Made by a program: the position numbers and the translations under genes
Shown here: in pieces, positions 24,006 to 32,213 of the stretch
How the letters are laid out: each line of letters begins with the position of its first letter
How positions within the stretch are numbered: position 1 is the stretch's first letter
Notes under the pieces: model-generated
Databases searched by the model: none
Told to the model about the DNA's origin: nothing
The model's input: only the letters and a program-made list of their open reading frames with translations
Origin: DASUZD01 sp036377055
GTDB lineage: Bacteria > Actinomycetota > Thermoleophilia > Gaiellales > Gaiellaceae
Assembly (NCBI GenBank): GCA_036377055.1
Contig: DASUZD010000148.1
Span: 1-47,166 of the forward strand
Direction: 5' to 3'
Length of the DNA: 47,166 nt

Positions 24006-24728
24006 TCACACGAGGCCAACGGCGATTGATAGCGCGCCGAGCACGGCATGCGACAGCGCCACTCCATACCAGTTGGGATACCGGTGGTAGATGAAGCCCC
24101 AGATTAAGCCGATTGCGGCGACCACCAAAAGTGTCGATGGATCTTTGTAAATCGCGTGTGGAAACGTATAAACCGCGGTCGAGAAGATCACCTGCGTTGC
24201 CGGGCCCCGTAGGCCAGCTCTTTCCATCTCAGCGAAGATCACAGAGCGGAAGAGGAACTCCTGGCTGGGACTCGAGATGAAAACGTAGAACGGGTAGAAA
24301 AGCGTAAAGCCGTGGATGGTCGAGCCGGAGAACGCGCCAAAGGCGAAAGCCGTCACGATCCCGGCACTCAACACGAGGCTTAAGCCGATGTTCGCCACAA
24401 GCGAGTCGCGAAGAGTGTCCTTCCGAAAGCCAAGCTCGTGCCAGCTCCGGCCGCACACGCGCTCCAGTACGAGAACAATCGCAGCCATGGCGAGAAGAAC
24501 CGCGAATCGCTCAGCGAAGGGAATTACGCCAGCGAGGATGAGCACGACGGGAGCGACATAGGCGAGAGCGACGAGACCCGCAAGCTCCCATCGGGACCGG
24601 GTCTCAGCTGACGCACGGCCAGCGATCTTCGAGCCATCTCTTTCACGTGCGGCCGGGGGCAGCCTGTTGCACGAGAGCCGTTTCGCCGCAGGGCTGGAGT
24701 TAGGCTGACTTCGCGTGCTACGTACCAT
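24006..24728 (-). CDS. CPBP-type intramembrane protease homologue
   Basis: 240 residues with about eight hydrophobic segments. The CPBP/Abi family carries EExxxR, FxxxH and a late His motif; here the corresponding sites read QEFLFR (near residue 166), YTFPHA and NWYGVALSHAVLG. The first Glu of the diglutamate is Gln, so catalysis may be altered or lost, or use the remaining Glu. Bacterial members confer bacteriocin immunity or process small peptides and precursors. The N-terminal 45 residues are polar and the real start may be internal. It stands 13 bases from the previous gene's start on the same strand. Assignment is good at family level, activity uncertain. Confidence 0.7.
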   Translation of the reverse strand: MVRSTRSQPNSSPAAKRLSCNRLPPAARERDGSKIAGRASAETRSRWELAGLVALAYVAPVVLILAGVIPFAERFAVLLAMAAIVLVLERVCGRSWHELGFRKDTLRDSLVANIGLSLVLSAGIVTAFAFGAFSGSTIHGFTLFYPFYVFISSPSQEFLFRSVIFAEMERAGLRGPATQVIFSTAVYTFPHAIYKDPSTLLVVAAIGLIWGFIYHRYPNWYGVALSHAVLGALSIAVGLV

Positions 24729-25011
24729 TAATCACTATTTTACTCCGACGGCACGCCGCGTCCTTGGACTGCCATGCGGTCGGAGGGGCCGTGTGTGTCT
24801 CTCGCGAGCTCAACTACGGCCACGCGTACTTGACATTCGTCTCCAATCGAACGAGACTCGGGCGCTGTTGCGGTCTGCGGAGGGAGAGGCGGTCGGGCGG
24901 GGATGGGGTCTAGGACGTTTGGCTTTTCGCGTTGTTGCAGCGGTTTTTGTGCTCGCGGCGGACAGCCTCGCCGACGAGACGATCTCCACGTGAGAGAGAA
25001 GGGAGAGGGGT
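24729..25011. other. Gap with possible promoter for the exported-protein unit
   Basis: No gene supported. TTGACA at 24830-24835 is a good -35 element, but no matching -10 is obvious at 17 bases (GAGACT). GAGAAGGGAGAGGGG directly precedes the next ATG. Confidence 0.3.
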
Positions 25012-25344
25012 ATGACCTCAATCAAGCGCTTCACCTGCATCGCGGCCATCGCGATCGCTTCGACGGTCTCGATCTTCGCCGCCGTGGCGAAGGCCGATCC
25101 GGCTGTCGTCACCAGTTCTGCTCACGCGGGCACGCCCTGCGCGACCGTCGTCTCAACGCCTTCGGGGACTTCGACGTACGTCGGCGATCCGTGGGTGACG
25201 GTGACGAAGGACGGCCTGTTGAAGGCTCTCGTGTGCCACGCGACGCTCCAGTCGGGCGACCCCGTCTGGCTCGTCCAGCACACCAATGGCATCAACTTCA
25301 CCTTCGCTGGGAGGGTGGTAACCCTCACCGTCACTAGCCAGTAG
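25012..25344 (+). CDS. Small secreted protein (110 aa)
   Basis: 110 residues. The ATG at 25012 follows an ideal GAAGGGAGAGGGG. Signal peptide at about residues 1-28 (CIAAIAIASTVSIFAAVAKA). The mature part has two Cys (TPCATVV and ALVCHAT), probably a disulfide, and short beta segments (YVGDPWVTVTKDGLLKA, FTFAGRVVTLTVTS). No family recognised. It lies 48 bases upstream of the secreted protease on the same strand, so it may be co-transcribed and could act as a propeptide-like partner or inhibitor, but nothing in the sequence proves that. Confidence 0.65.
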   Translation: MTSIKRFTCIAAIAIASTVSIFAAVAKADPAVVTSSAHAGTPCATVVSTPSGTSTYVGDPWVTVTKDGLLKALVCHATLQSGDPVWLVQHTNGINFTFAGRVVTLTVTSQ

Positions 25345-25392
25345 CACGGGCGCACAACCGCTTCCGATCTTCGACCAACGGAGGAGCAACGT

Positions 25393-27252
25393 ATGGCGAG
25401 CCAGCCATCTCAGACGCGCAGGGCAGCATCCAGCATCAGCTTCGCCTTCCTGTTAGCGATTGTGATGGCTCTGTCACTTTGGGCTCCGCAGAACGCATTC
25501 GCCATCTACGACGGCGACATTATCTTCGCGGCTCCGCCGTGGAGTGCCTACGTCACCTCTAATCAAGTCATCTTCGGGCACAACATCGGATGGGAGACGG
25601 CCTGCAGTGGGTCGATCGTCTCATCGGAGTGGGTTCTAACGGCTGCGCACTGTGTCGTAACGGCCGACAAATCCGGGAACTCCACATCAACTCTCATCGA
25701 TCTCTCGAAGATACGTGTTGTCCTCGGCAGGAATGATCTAAGGAAGACGTATCAGGGCGGCCAGTGGACGGTCACCCAGGTGGAACTCGATCCCGCATGG
25801 AATCCTGCTACGAAGGCGGGCGACGCCGCCCTTCTGCATCTCAAGGGCCCGCTTGCCCCCGGTGCGCTGCCAATGCCACTAGCTCCATCCGGCTTTCAGA
25901 TCGCAGATGGCGCGTCGGCCGATGCCTTCGGCTATGGGCATACGAATGAAACCTATAGCAGCGACGGCAAGGTCTTGAGCTACACCGACTCACATCAGCT
26001 TCGCGTAACCAAGAGCGACTCTTACGAGAAGGTGTCCGGATGCGATCCAAATGAGTGGTGCTTTGGGCGAGTCGGCGATTCAGAGGTGCTACACGGCGAT
26101 AGTGGAGGGCCTTGGGTCCGTGACAAAGCCAACCTCTTCATGGTTGGTGTCTTATCGGTTGTTGCCCGCTTCTCGCCCGGGGCTAACCGAACAGGCTTCT
26201 ATGCGCTCGCCGGAGTAACGAATGTTGCGTATCCACCGCTTCACTCCTGGATTACAACAAACGCAGATATCTATCAGCCGAGCGTAGGAGTAATTTATCG
26301 CAATCGTGATACAGGATCCGCGTGGTTAATGGGTAGTGACGGTTTTCGCCACGATATCCAAACCGGCGAAGTGTACAACTGCCTGACTAGTCAGAACCAC
26401 GATGTCGTCAATCTAGACGCCTTCACGTTGGCCGAGCTCCCTCGGTCGACTACGCCGGCGGTGTGCGTGCCGGCGACCGGCGACCTGTTCGTGGGGACAG
26501 GTTTAGGGCAGATCGCAAAATATCGGCCCGACGGAACTCCCGATGGCACGCTTGACACGACAACCTCGAGCTATGAGGACACCGGGATGTGCTTCGACTC
26601 GGCGGGCAATCTGTACGCGACCAATTTTCAAGATCGCTCATTGAGTAAATTCAACTCATCGGGGCAACTTCTTGAAGCCCGCTGGGCTACATTCGGCTCG
26701 CACCCAGAGAGCTGCGCAGTCCGGCCTAACGGGAACGTCTTGGTTGGACAGGTCGATGGGCCGACACGGCTCACAGAGCTCGATAGTTCTGGCACCGTCG
26801 TGCGTGAGTTCAGTCCTGCAACTGAGGACCGCGGTGTCGATTGGATTGATCTTACGGCCGACGGCTGCACCCTCCGCTACTCGTCCGAAGGATCATCGAT
26901 CAAGCAGTTCGATGTCTGTACCGACAGCCAACTCGCGGACTTCGCCGCCGGTCTTCCCCAGTCTTGCTACGCCCTTCGCAACCTGGCCGACGGAGGAGCC
27001 GTCGTGGCTTGCGCATCAGCGGTACAACGCCTCGACAGCACGGGCCATGTCACGCGGTCTTACACGCCTATCGATCTCACTAACGGTACTTTCTATTTTG
27101 CACTCACTCTTGATGCAACCGACGGAGTGTTTTGGACCGCGACCTACGCCGGCACGGTTTCGGAAGTGGATCTGGCTACAGGTGACGTGCTCAAATCGTT
27201 CGTCGTCCCGGTTGCTACAACTCTGGGTGGCCTCGCTGTACGGCCTGGCTAA
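25393..27252 (+). CDS. Secreted trypsin-like serine protease with beta-propeller tail
   Basis: 619 residues. The ATG at 25393 follows GGAGGAGCAAC. A signal peptide (about residues 15-37) precedes an S1 protease domain: TAAHC with H86, GDAALLHL with D144, and HGDSGGP with S237, and Cys pairs typical of chymotrypsin folds. Position -6 from Ser is Asp/Ser (EVLHGDSGG), so primary specificity is not settled. After about residue 300 there is a linker and then an NHL/SMP30-like propeller (GDLFVGTGLGQIAKYRPDG, CFDSAGNLYATNFQDRSL, SSGQLLEARW, DSSGTVVREF, DSTGHVTRSY). The enzyme is probably extracellular; a propeller-fused S1 protease is unusual. Confidence 0.85.
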   Translation: MASQPSQTRRAASSISFAFLLAIVMALSLWAPQNAFAIYDGDIIFAAPPWSAYVTSNQVIFGHNIGWETACSGSIVSSEWVLTAAHCVVTADKSGNSTSTLIDLSKIRVVLGRNDLRKTYQGGQWTVTQVELDPAWNPATKAGDAALLHLKGPLAPGALPMPLAPSGFQIADGASADAFGYGHTNETYSSDGKVLSYTDSHQLRVTKSDSYEKVSGCDPNEWCFGRVGDSEVLHGDSGGPWVRDKANLFMVGVLSVVARFSPGANRTGFYALAGVTNVAYPPLHSWITTNADIYQPSVGVIYRNRDTGSAWLMGSDGFRHDIQTGEVYNCLTSQNHDVVNLDAFTLAELPRSTTPAVCVPATGDLFVGTGLGQIAKYRPDGTPDGTLDTTTSSYEDTGMCFDSAGNLYATNFQDRSLSKFNSSGQLLEARWATFGSHPESCAVRPNGNVLVGQVDGPTRLTELDSSGTVVREFSPATEDRGVDWIDLTADGCTLRYSSEGSSIKQFDVCTDSQLADFAAGLPQSCYALRNLADGGAVVACASAVQRLDSTGHVTRSYTPIDLTNGTFYFALTLDATDGVFWTATYAGTVSEVDLATGDVLKSFVVPVATTLGGLAVRPG

Positions 27253-27365
27253 GACCAAGACCTGACGCACTCGGCGGGCGGGGCAGCACCTTGTCTTAAG
27301 AGCAGGTGCGGCGTAAGCTAGATATGGTGCTTACCAACGTATAGCACCTCCAACACCCAAGCTTT

Positions 27366-27560
27366 ATGCATGTCAATCTCTATGTTCTCCTGTTCATTCG
27401 ATATAGCGGGCTACTTGTAATGCTCACATCCATCGGCGTGGTCATCTTCCAAGCACTTCAGGGTCGATGGCGTGAATGTCTAGTCGCAATCGGATTGATC
27501 GTGACAGCAGCAACCGTCTTTGTTGGATCGTATGCTCTTTCTTCGGGCGTTGGTCTATAG
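27366..27560 (+). CDS. Small two-helix membrane protein
   Basis: 64 residues with two hydrophobic segments (about 4-28, LYVLLFIRYSGLLVMLTSIGV, and 40-60, AIGLIVTAATVFVGSYALS) separated by QGRWRE. The ATG at 27366 has no strong ribosome site. No family recognised. The base composition is less GC-rich than the surroundings. It is weakly supported and could be chance, although the helix spacing is regular. Confidence 0.4.
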   Translation: MHVNLYVLLFIRYSGLLVMLTSIGVVIFQALQGRWRECLVAIGLIVTAATVFVGSYALSSGVGL

Positions 27561-27717
27561 TTCCATTGGTTTCCAGATTCAGCAGAGCCTAAGCAAGCAG
27601 TCTGCTTCACGGCTCGAGCGTTATTCTCATCATTTTCGAGAACAGCGAGTTCTCACGCTCTAAAGAGCGAGCTGCTGAAGCGCGATAGCCGCCTGTCCAT
27701 TGGCGAGCGCGATTTCT

Positions 27718-28515
27718 CTAGGTCGCTCGCGACTGCCAGCCAGAGGTATTGCGAACGACTCGAACAACGACGTCGAGCCCCAGCTGATGCGCATCGGGGA
27801 AGCAGAACAAACCCACTTCGTCGACCATCTTGAAATACGCGATGCTCGTGCAGTCGTAGCCAGGTGCCTTGAGGAATGCCTGGATCTGTGCAATCTCTCT
27901 TGGCTTGGTGTCTGGGACTGGTACGAAACGCTCGGAAGTGATGAGCCCCGGCCCGGTGAGCGGCCCTTGACGCTCTAGCCGCCGGCCCCGCCACGGGACA
28001 GTCCCAACATTGCGGATGCGCCACGTCTTGACGAACCTCTGCCCCGGCACCATGAGGGTGCCGTGCGGCACTGTCTCGTCGACGTACGCCGTGGCGTCGC
28101 CCTCGATAGCTCGCACGGGCCTCGGGCGGCGTCCGCCAGCGCGTCGCCGATCCTGCTCGCCCGCGTATTCAGCGACTTCGAAGAGCGACAGCAGCAGCCC
28201 GTCGGCCTGGAAGCGATTCTCATAGAACTGGACGAGCGCGCGGCTTGGCTTGCTGGAGCCGTGCTCGACGCGCGAGATGTGGCTGATGCTGCACCCGTAC
28301 TCGGCGGCCGTTTGAGTGACGGTCACGTCGTGCGCCTGGCGGAGCTTGCGCATGGTCCAGCCAAGGACAGTCGTCGGCTGACGCGGCACGAGGTGCGGCG
28401 GCTCGGTCGGCCGTCCGGGACCGGACTTTTGCAGTTTGCTCAAAAAATCATCCGTTGCTGACAGTGCCTTCCGAGCCGCGAGTAGGTCGTGGCGTTCGAT
28501 CAAAGGAGAGCACAT
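27718..28515 (-). CDS. XRE regulator fused to an Ig-like NBR1 domain
   Basis: Up to 265 residues. Residues about 52-105 contain a helix-turn-helix (TMRKLRQAHDVTVTQTAAEY, SISHISRVEHGSSKP, LVQFYENRFQADGLLLSLF). Residues about 143-255 match the NBR1 Ig-like fold: VDETVPHGTLMVPGQRFVKT, WRIRNVGTVPWRGR, ISERFVPVPDTKP-like, TSIAYFKMVDEVG. In actinobacteria this fusion is known from genes near integrative elements; its Ig domain may bind a ligand or partner. The ATG at 28515 overlaps the start of the divergent gene, so an internal start, such as the GTG at residue 43, is likely. It probably represses the divergent small-gene unit. Confidence 0.8.
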   Translation of the reverse strand: MCSPLIERHDLLAARKALSATDDFLSKLQKSGPGRPTEPPHLVPRQPTTVLGWTMRKLRQAHDVTVTQTAAEYGCSISHISRVEHGSSKPSRALVQFYENRFQADGLLLSLFEVAEYAGEQDRRRAGGRRPRPVRAIEGDATAYVDETVPHGTLMVPGQRFVKTWRIRNVGTVPWRGRRLERQGPLTGPGLITSERFVPVPDTKPREIAQIQAFLKAPGYDCTSIAYFKMVDEVGLFCFPDAHQLGLDVVVRVVRNTSGWQSRAT

Positions 28516-28828
28516 GTCTGATCTGGTACCGCGCGGGAGCTTCCGAGAGGATCGGCGCGTCGGTCGCGAGCTCGCGCGACTCGACGCGCAGTCGCGCCTC
28601 TCGCTCGCACACGTGAACGCTGCCGCCGATGTCCAAGTGGCGCGCGTTCACGGCGTCGCCTATGTTGGCAAGCAGGCGCTGCACGCGGCTGCGCTGGTGT
28701 CGGAGGTCGAGCAGCAGCTGTGCCGAGTAGTGCCTGAGGCCAGCGGCCGGCTGACGGCGATCGGCGACATCACGGCACTCGGCTTGGCCGAGATTGTCAC
28801 CGACACGGGGCGGCAGGTGGGACGATGA
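28514..28828 (+). CDS. Small helical protein, first gene of the element operon
   Basis: 104 residues from the ATG at 28514, which follows AAAGGAGAG. Predicted helical throughout (GRELARLDAQSRLSLAHVNA, HVNAAADVQVARVHGVAY, GKQALHAAALVSEVEQQLCR). Proteins of this type, encoded beside NBR1-XRE regulators and coupling ATPases, recur in actinobacterial mobile elements, but I do not know their function. Its stop overlaps the start of the next gene (ATGA), so translation is coupled. Confidence 0.7.
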   Translation: MSDLVPRGSFREDRRVGRELARLDAQSRLSLAHVNAAADVQVARVHGVAYVGKQALHAAALVSEVEQQLCRVVPEASGRLTAIGDITALGLAEIVTDTGRQVGR

Positions 28829-29040
28829 GAGCCCTGGCGGTGGTTCTGATCGCCAGCGCGCTCGGCCGGCTGGCCTACGGGCTGCGCGAGCAGCGCTTGG
28901 AGCGACTCGAACGGTTGAACCGCGAGTCATGGCAAGTGCTGCGCACCGCTCGGCGGATCCACGACGAGACAGCCGCAGCTCTTCAAGCGATGTTCGACGC
29001 TGCCGGCGCCACGAACCGGACTCACCAGCCGGGGCGCTAG
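28825..29040 (+). CDS. Small protein with N-terminal hydrophobic segment and coiled coil
   Basis: 71 residues. A short hydrophobic stretch (about residues 3-18, ALAVVLIASALGRLAYG) is followed by a Leu/Arg/Glu heptad region (REQRLERLERLNRESWQ) that can form a coiled coil, and a helical end. It may be a membrane-associated accessory protein of the element. The ATG overlaps the previous stop by four bases. Confidence 0.6.
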   Translation: MRALAVVLIASALGRLAYGLREQRLERLERLNRESWQVLRTARRIHDETAAALQAMFDAAGATNRTHQPGR

Positions 29041-29042
29041 GC

Positions 29043-29216
29043 GTGGGAATGCACCCCGACAGTCCTTGGCTGCGTTTCCTGGCCGGCATGGTCGCTATCG
29101 CCGTGGCGGTTCGCGTGATGTACGAGCTCCTCGAGCCAGTGTTCCCGGTCATCGTCGTGGTGCTGGTCGTGCTCGCGCTGTGGCGGATCATTCGCTGGCA
29201 CCGCGAGCGCTGGTAG
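29043..29216 (+). CDS. Small membrane protein (57 aa)
   Basis: 57 residues from a GTG at 29043, 2 bases after the previous stop; an ATG at 29049 is equally possible. Two hydrophobic segments, about 13-27 (FLAGMVAIAVAVRVM) and 33-48 (FPVIVVVLVVLALW), end in a basic WRIIRWHRERW. No ribosome site is visible, consistent with coupling to the upstream gene. With its neighbours it may form a membrane complex used by the element; no family recognised. Confidence 0.55.
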   Translation: MGMHPDSPWLRFLAGMVAIAVAVRVMYELLEPVFPVIVVVLVVLALWRIIRWHRERW

Positions 29217-29226
29217 CGGTAGCGCA

Positions 29227-29706
29227 GTGACGAGGTCATCGGGCACCACGTCGTCGCAATCAACCGGCGTGGCTCCGGCGGTCCAGGCCAGCAGCGGCCG
29301 CGACGATTGGCCGACACCTCAGGCGTTCTTCGACCGCCTCGACGCCGAGTTCAACTTCACTCTCGACGTCTGCGCTTCAGAGGCGAACGCCAAGTGCAGC
29401 CGCTTCTTCACGCAGCGCGAGAATGGCCTCGACCAGCCGTGGGGCCGTGAGCGTTGCTGGATGAACCCACCCTACGGAGCGCCGATCAAGGCGTGGCTGG
29501 CCAAGGCGCTGGAGGCGAGCCTGAGCGGCGCGCTCGTCGTTTGCCTGCTTCCGGCACGCACCGACACGCGCTGGTGGCATGAGTTCGTAGAGCGGGCGAG
29601 CGAAGTGCGCTTCGTGCGCGGCCGCATTCACTTCGGAGACGCCGAACACTCAGCGCCGTTCGCGAGTGTCGTGGTCGTCTTCCGGCCGCCCTGCATGCCG
29701 CGGTGA
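29227..29706 (+). CDS. Phage-type DNA N6-adenine methyltransferase
   Basis: 159 residues from a GTG at 29227. The sequence WPTPQAFFDRLDAEFNF, then TLDVCAS (SAM-binding motif I, about residues 45-51) and CWMNPPYGAP (catalytic NPPY, N80-Y83), followed by ALVVCLLPARTDTRWWHEFV, is the signature of the small Dam-like methyltransferases common in phages and mobile elements. It transfers methyl from SAM to adenine N6 at a site that cannot be predicted. In an element it could protect DNA from restriction or influence replication. No restriction enzyme partner is visible. Confidence 0.85.
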   Translation: MTRSSGTTSSQSTGVAPAVQASSGRDDWPTPQAFFDRLDAEFNFTLDVCASEANAKCSRFFTQRENGLDQPWGRERCWMNPPYGAPIKAWLAKALEASLSGALVVCLLPARTDTRWWHEFVERASEVRFVRGRIHFGDAEHSAPFASVVVVFRPPCMPR

Positions 29707-29772
29707 GCTAAATGCCTCTCGGCTCGTTCCGGTCGCTGTTGTGGATTTTGACCAAGTCATTGACGCGCTGCA

Positions 29773-29821
29773 TTTACGCAGCGTTTACTGGAAGCAGTCT
29801 CGCTTCCTGCGTAAACGCAGG
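29773..29821. repeat. Inverted TTTACGCAG repeats upstream of the coupling ATPase
   Basis: TTTACGCAG (29773-29781) and CTGCGTAAA (29807-29815) are inverted copies; CCTGCG/CGCAGG (29806-29821) forms a 6-bp hairpin with loop TAAA; GCTGC/GCAGC flanks ATTTAC just upstream; and another GTTTAC lies at 29783-29788. The cluster could be an operator, a replication start or a transfer origin; no choice can be made from sequence. Confidence 0.5.
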
Positions 29822-29857
29822 AGCAAAAGCTGGGGCTGGAAGGAGGTCTACCACTTG

Positions 29858-30055
29858 ATGAGCAACGAGCCGAAACGCTCGCGCGCGACCGATCGACGTA
29901 TCCGTGTTCGCGCCATACGCCGCAACCCACCCGACATGCGCAAGCTCAGCCGCGCGCTGATCGCGCTGGCCATGGCTCAGGCGCAGGCCGAGGCCGACGC
30001 CAAAGCTGAGCACGAAGCGAAGAAGGACGCGGAGGACAAGCCGCGTGCCGCTTGA
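29858..30055 (+). CDS. Small basic-to-acidic protein (65 aa)
   Basis: 65 residues from the ATG at 29858; a TTG directly before it is an alternative start with AAGGAGG 8 bases upstream. The N-terminus is basic (NEPKRSRATDRRIRVRAIRR, NPPDMRKLSRA), the middle helical (LIALAMAQAQAEADAKAEHE) and the end acidic (KKDAEDKPRAA). Likely a small DNA-binding or adaptor protein of the element. Its end overlaps the start of the coupling ATPase by 11 bases. Confidence 0.6.
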   Translation: MSNEPKRSRATDRRIRVRAIRRNPPDMRKLSRALIALAMAQAQAEADAKAEHEAKKDAEDKPRAA

Positions 30056-32213
30056 GCGTCTCGTGTCCTGTTTCCGGCCACAGCCGCCCTTCGTTTGGCG
30101 CGAAGTTCACTGGCCGGCTGAGCTGCCTCTGGAGACAGCTGTCGCCTTTCTGCGACAGCTGGCCACCGATCGCTTCGTTCCCTCGGTGGCTTTCGAGCTT
30201 CAGGCCAACGCCGGACGAGTCGTCTACCGCATTGGCGTCCACGCCGAGGCCGCTCACCGTGTCGAGCACCTGCTGCCGGCGCTTCTGCCCCGTAGCGCGC
30301 TGACCATCGCGCCCCAGCGCTCGCCGCTGGCGCGCGCCTGGCACATCTCTCTGAGCACGCGACACCGGCCGCTCGAAACGAAACAGGCCGAGGCCGTCGC
30401 CCGAGCCGTTCTAGCGGCGTCCGTCGCGACTCGTTCGGGCGAGACGCTGGTCATCCAGTGGTTACTCGGTTCGGCGCGTCCGCCGCGTCCCGTTAGCGCC
30501 GGCACACCTGCCGCCGCAGTTCAGCCGTGGTGGCAGCCGCTGCTCGGTAGTTCATCCGTTGAAATCGACGGCGAGCAGCGCCGGGCTCTGGAAGCTAAGC
30601 GCGGCGATCACGCGTTTGCCTGCATCGGTCGTATCGCCGTAAACGCGGCGACCGATGGTCGGGCTTCAGCTCTCGCCGCCGGCGTCTTAGCCAGCCTGCG
30701 CGTCGCCGAATCGCCCGGGATCGGCGTCAAGCTTCTGAGGGACGCTCCGCAGCGCCTCCACGCCGCATCCGCCCCGTGGCGCTGGCCGCTCGTACTCAAT
30801 GTTGCCGAGCTCCCGGGACTGCTCGGTTGGCCGCTCGGCGATCAGCCGCTACCGGGCCTGCCGCGCGACGAGAGCCGCTGGCTACGTCCCGACCCACGGA
30901 TCAAGCCGCACGGCCGTGCACTCGGTGAAGCGGCCGCGCCTGGTGAGGACCGCCGCCTTGGCCTGTCGATTGCCGACTCCCGCCAGCACCTGCACGTCAT
31001 CGGCCCGACCGGCACCGGCAAAAGCACGCTGATGGCCAACCTGATCTGCCAGGACATCGCCGCCGGCCGCGGCGTGGTCGTCGTTGAGCCCAAGGGCGAC
31101 CTGGTGCAGGAGGTCTTAGCGCGCGTGCCGCTGGCGCGCGTTGACGACGTGGTGGTGCTCGACCCCAGCTCGAGCGACTTTCCGGTCGGACTCAATCCTC
31201 TGCTAGCGCGTGGCCGCAGCCCGGAGGTAGTGGCGGATCACGTGCTGGCCGTCTTTCACGGCTTGTACGCCCACAACTGGGGGCCGCGGATGCAGGACAT
31301 CCTGCACGCCGCGCTGCTGACGCTGGCCCGCCGGGGCGACACCAGCCTCTGCGTCCTGCCGGCGCTTCTAACCAACCCGAGTGTTCGGCGGCGACTGCGC
31401 GCCGGGCTCGACGACCCGATCGCCTTGGAGCCGTTCTGGGCCTGGTTCGAATCCATCTCGGAGCCGGAGCGCTTACAGGCGATCGCGCCGGTTATCAACA
31501 AGCTGCGGCCGTTCCTGTTGAGAAAGAGCGCGCGGACGATCGTCGGCCAGCTTGAGCCGCGGTTTCGCCTCGACGAGGTCTTCAGCCGCCGCAGGGTGGT
31601 ACTCGTCTCGCTAGCCAAGGGCCTGATCGGTCCTGAGGCGGCAGCGCTGCTCGGCTCGTTGTTCGTGGCCGAGCTCTGGCAAGCGATCCTCGGCCGAGCT
31701 CGACTGCCGGGCGAGAGGCGCCAAACGGTCAGCGTCTACGCCGACGAGTTCCAGGACTACGTCCACCTGCCGACCGACATGGCCGACGCCCTGGCCCAAG
31801 CCCGCGGCCTCGGCGTCGGACTGACGCTGGCCCACCAGCACCTCGCACAGCTGCCCGGCAACCTGCGGGCCTCAGTTCTAGCCAACGCCCGCTCGCGCGT
31901 CTGCTTCCAGCTCGGCGGTGAGGACGCGCAAGTGATGGCCCGCTTGGCCGGCGAGCCGCTGCGGCCAATCGACTTTCAGCGCCTGCGCCGCTACCAGGCT
32001 TACGTGCAGCTGGTGGTCGACGGCGAGGTGACGCCGTTCGCCTCGGCCCGCACGTTGCCCCTGCCGACGGCTACGACGGATCCCGATGCCCTGCGCGAGG
32101 CCAGCCGGCGGCGCTATGGGCGGCCGGTCGATGAGGTCGAGGCCGAGATCCGCGCTCTCGTTGAGCCTGAACCAGAAGCCGACGCGCTCGGTCGGCGACG
32201 GAGGCAGCCATGA
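30045..32213 (+). CDS. VirD4/TraG-like conjugative coupling ATPase
   Basis: 722 residues from a GTG at 30045. Walker A is HVIGPTGTGKSTLMANLI (about residues 320-328); Walker B is VSVYADEFQDY (near residue 565), followed by ALAQARGLGVGLTLAHQHLAQ and a motif ending in QLGGEDAQVMARLAG. These are features of type IV coupling proteins and related conjugative ATPases, which dock the relaxase-DNA complex on the transfer channel. N-terminal transmembrane helices, usual in VirD4, are not apparent; the first 300 residues form a different domain (FRPQPPFVWREVHWPAEL, VAFELQANAGRVVYRIGVHA). No VirB genes are in the window, so the element would depend on another system or use the ATPase differently. Confidence 0.85.
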   Translation: MPLERLVSCFRPQPPFVWREVHWPAELPLETAVAFLRQLATDRFVPSVAFELQANAGRVVYRIGVHAEAAHRVEHLLPALLPRSALTIAPQRSPLARAWHISLSTRHRPLETKQAEAVARAVLAASVATRSGETLVIQWLLGSARPPRPVSAGTPAAAVQPWWQPLLGSSSVEIDGEQRRALEAKRGDHAFACIGRIAVNAATDGRASALAAGVLASLRVAESPGIGVKLLRDAPQRLHAASAPWRWPLVLNVAELPGLLGWPLGDQPLPGLPRDESRWLRPDPRIKPHGRALGEAAAPGEDRRLGLSIADSRQHLHVIGPTGTGKSTLMANLICQDIAAGRGVVVVEPKGDLVQEVLARVPLARVDDVVVLDPSSSDFPVGLNPLLARGRSPEVVADHVLAVFHGLYAHNWGPRMQDILHAALLTLARRGDTSLCVLPALLTNPSVRRRLRAGLDDPIALEPFWAWFESISEPERLQAIAPVINKLRPFLLRKSARTIVGQLEPRFRLDEVFSRRRVVLVSLAKGLIGPEAAALLGSLFVAELWQAILGRARLPGERRQTVSVYADEFQDYVHLPTDMADALAQARGLGVGLTLAHQHLAQLPGNLRASVLANARSRVCFQLGGEDAQVMARLAGEPLRPIDFQRLRRYQAYVQLVVDGEVTPFASARTLPLPTATTDPDALREASRRRYGRPVDEVEAEIRALVEPEPEADALGRRRRQP

